Part shown: piece after piece, positions 6,442 through 7,061 of the stretch
How positions within the stretch are numbered: the first letter of the stretch is position 1
How the letters are laid out: the number at the start of each line of letters is the position of its first letter
Assembly (NCBI GenBank): GCA_002387005.1
Contig: DGKN01000031.1
Location: 1 to 7,061, forward strand
Reading direction: 5' to 3'
DNA from: Propionibacteriaceae bacterium UBA4569
Lineage (GTDB): Bacteria > Actinomycetota > Actinomycetes > Propionibacteriales > Propionibacteriaceae
Length of the DNA: 7,061 nt
Made by a program: the position numbers and the translations under genes
Notes under the pieces: model-generated
Database searches by the model: none
Seen by the model: the letters and a program-made list of their open reading frames with translations, nothing else
What the model was told of the DNA's origin: nothing

Positions 6442-6915
6442 GTGAACCTGCTCAGCCTCCCGATCCATCCCCTCGTCGTCCACGGTGCCGTCACCCTGAT
6501 CCCCCTGGCCGCCGTCGTCACGATGGCGCACGCGCTGCGCCCTGACTGGCGCTGGTGGTTGCGCCTGCCCAGCATGGTGGTCAACGCCCTCGCGCTGGTG
6601 GTGCTGTTCGTCACCCGCGCCACCGGTGACCAGCTCGCCCACGCGACCCCCGACAACAAGGCGCTGATCGAGAAGCACGACCAGATGGCTGGTCTGCTGA
6701 CCATCGCCACGGTCCCGATGACCCTGCTGGCGATCTTCGCCGCCTGGAGCTTCGCCGCCACCTCCGGCGCGACCAGCGGCTGGGGTGCCAACGAGGCACG
6801 CCAGCCCCGCTTCGCGTCGGCCGTGAAGTGGCTCGTGGTGCTGCTCGGCGTCGCCGTTCTCGTGTTCACCGTGCTGACCGGGCACTCCGGCGCTACCGCC
6901 GCCTGGAGCAACTGA
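6442..6915 (+). CDS. DUF2231-family four-helix membrane protein
   Basis: This 157-residue integral membrane protein opens with LPIHPLVVHGAVTLIPLAA, the signature of the DUF2231 family (a His-Pro motif, then Val-His before the first helix); H9 and H14 are the conserved histidines. Four hydrophobic segments lie at about 11-31, 42-62, 84-107 and 130-149, and the protein ends with the conserved-looking GHSGATAAW. The family's biochemical role is not established; conserved membrane histidines make metal or haem binding a reasonable guess, but only a guess. The GTG at 6442 is the only sensible start, as the motif follows within a few codons and no in-frame start lies close upstream. It is transcribed divergently from dnaE across 179 bp and converges with a partial minus-strand frame 18 bp after its stop. 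Nothing in the context links it to replication. Confidence 0.9.
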   Translation: MNLLSLPIHPLVVHGAVTLIPLAAVVTMAHALRPDWRWWLRLPSMVVNALALVVLFVTRATGDQLAHATPDNKALIEKHDQMAGLLTIATVPMTLLAIFAAWSFAATSGATSGWGANEARQPRFASAVKWLVVLLGVAVLVFTVLTGHSGATAAWSN

Positions 6916-6933
6916 CCCGTCCGGGCGACCGGC

Positions 6934-7061
6934 TCAGCCGTGCTCGCTGCAGCAGGCGTGGTGCACGGGGCTCTCGAAGGGCACCTGGATGCCGCCCAGG
7001 GCATGCTCGCGTCGATGGCGCTGAGCCGGGTGACCTGCGCCACCTAGGGCGTGTCTGACAG
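6934..7061 (-). CDS. Unrecognised partial minus-strand frame, perhaps a frameshifted remnant
   Basis: A minus-strand frame is open from the right edge to a TGA at 6934-6936 and ends GGIQVPFESPVHHACCSEHG, with a His/Cys-rich tail. In roughly its last 25 codons nearly every third base is G or C, as in real genes of this genome, and the frame converges on the DUF2231 gene as a true gene end might. Further right that bias is lost in this frame. It appears instead in a second frame starting at a GTG at 7043 (VAQVTRLSAIDA), directly preceded by an in-frame TAG. This could be one gene with a -1 frameshift, a degraded fragment, or chance. I cannot assign a function, and a start is not visible. Confidence 0.3.
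   Translation of the reverse strand, partial: VRHALGGAGHPAQRHRREHALGGIQVPFESPVHHACCSEHG

Noticed and set aside
6355..6885. Minus-strand frame upstream of the 30-codon ORF, up to 207 residues in total
   Set aside because: Most of it is antisense to the DUF2231 gene, with a Gly/Gln/Arg/His-rich low-complexity translation. Only the last 30 codons, outside that gene, were kept as a candidate.
1..7061. A previously undescribed multi-gene system, CRISPR array or genomic island
   Set aside because: The genes are ordinary core functions with uniform base composition. I saw no direct-repeat array, integrase, att-like duplication or toxin-antitoxin pair.

Overview
The window looks like a housekeeping stretch of a high-GC actinobacterial chromosome (Actinomycetota). 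The evidence is very high third-position GC, frequent GTG starts, several starts with a -10-like hexamer about 6-7 nt upstream and no Shine-Dalgarno sequence (the leaderless pattern common in this phylum), and protein sequences of clear actinobacterial type. A Propionibacteriales-like organism is my guess, but the sequence does not settle the genus.

Layout from left to right. Positions 1-1356 (minus) hold nearly all of hisD, histidinol dehydrogenase. Its C-terminal end leaves the window, and a perfect AAGGAGG near the edge suggests that the next histidine gene starts just outside and overlaps it. A 141-bp divergent spacer separates hisD from a YbaK/EbsC-type Cys-tRNA(Pro) deacylase at 1498-1989 (plus). 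That gene converges, across about 55 bp, on a small four-helix membrane protein at 2045-2677 (minus). The membrane protein lies only 24 nt downstream of dnaE and shares its direction, so the two are probably one transcript. dnaE at 2702-6262 (minus) encodes the replicative DNA polymerase III alpha subunit (DnaE1 type, 1186 aa). Its catalytic aspartates, clamp-binding motif and complete set of PHP metal ligands are all visible. A 179-bp divergent region then leads to a DUF2231-type membrane protein at 6442-6915 (plus). The last 130 bp contain the 3' end of an unrecognised minus-strand reading frame that looks partial and possibly frameshifted.

The genes serve ordinary core functions: histidine synthesis, translation quality control and chromosome replication. 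There is no sign of shared regulation beyond the dnaE/membrane-protein pair. I found no CRISPR array, no tRNA or rRNA, no complete mobile element and no defence or biosynthetic island. The points worth a second look are small: a 30-codon reading frame whose stop overlaps the dnaE start (TGATG), leaderless-type starts, an inverted repeat near the likely dnaE transcription start, an apparently intact PHP proofreading site in DnaE, and the odd right-hand edge.
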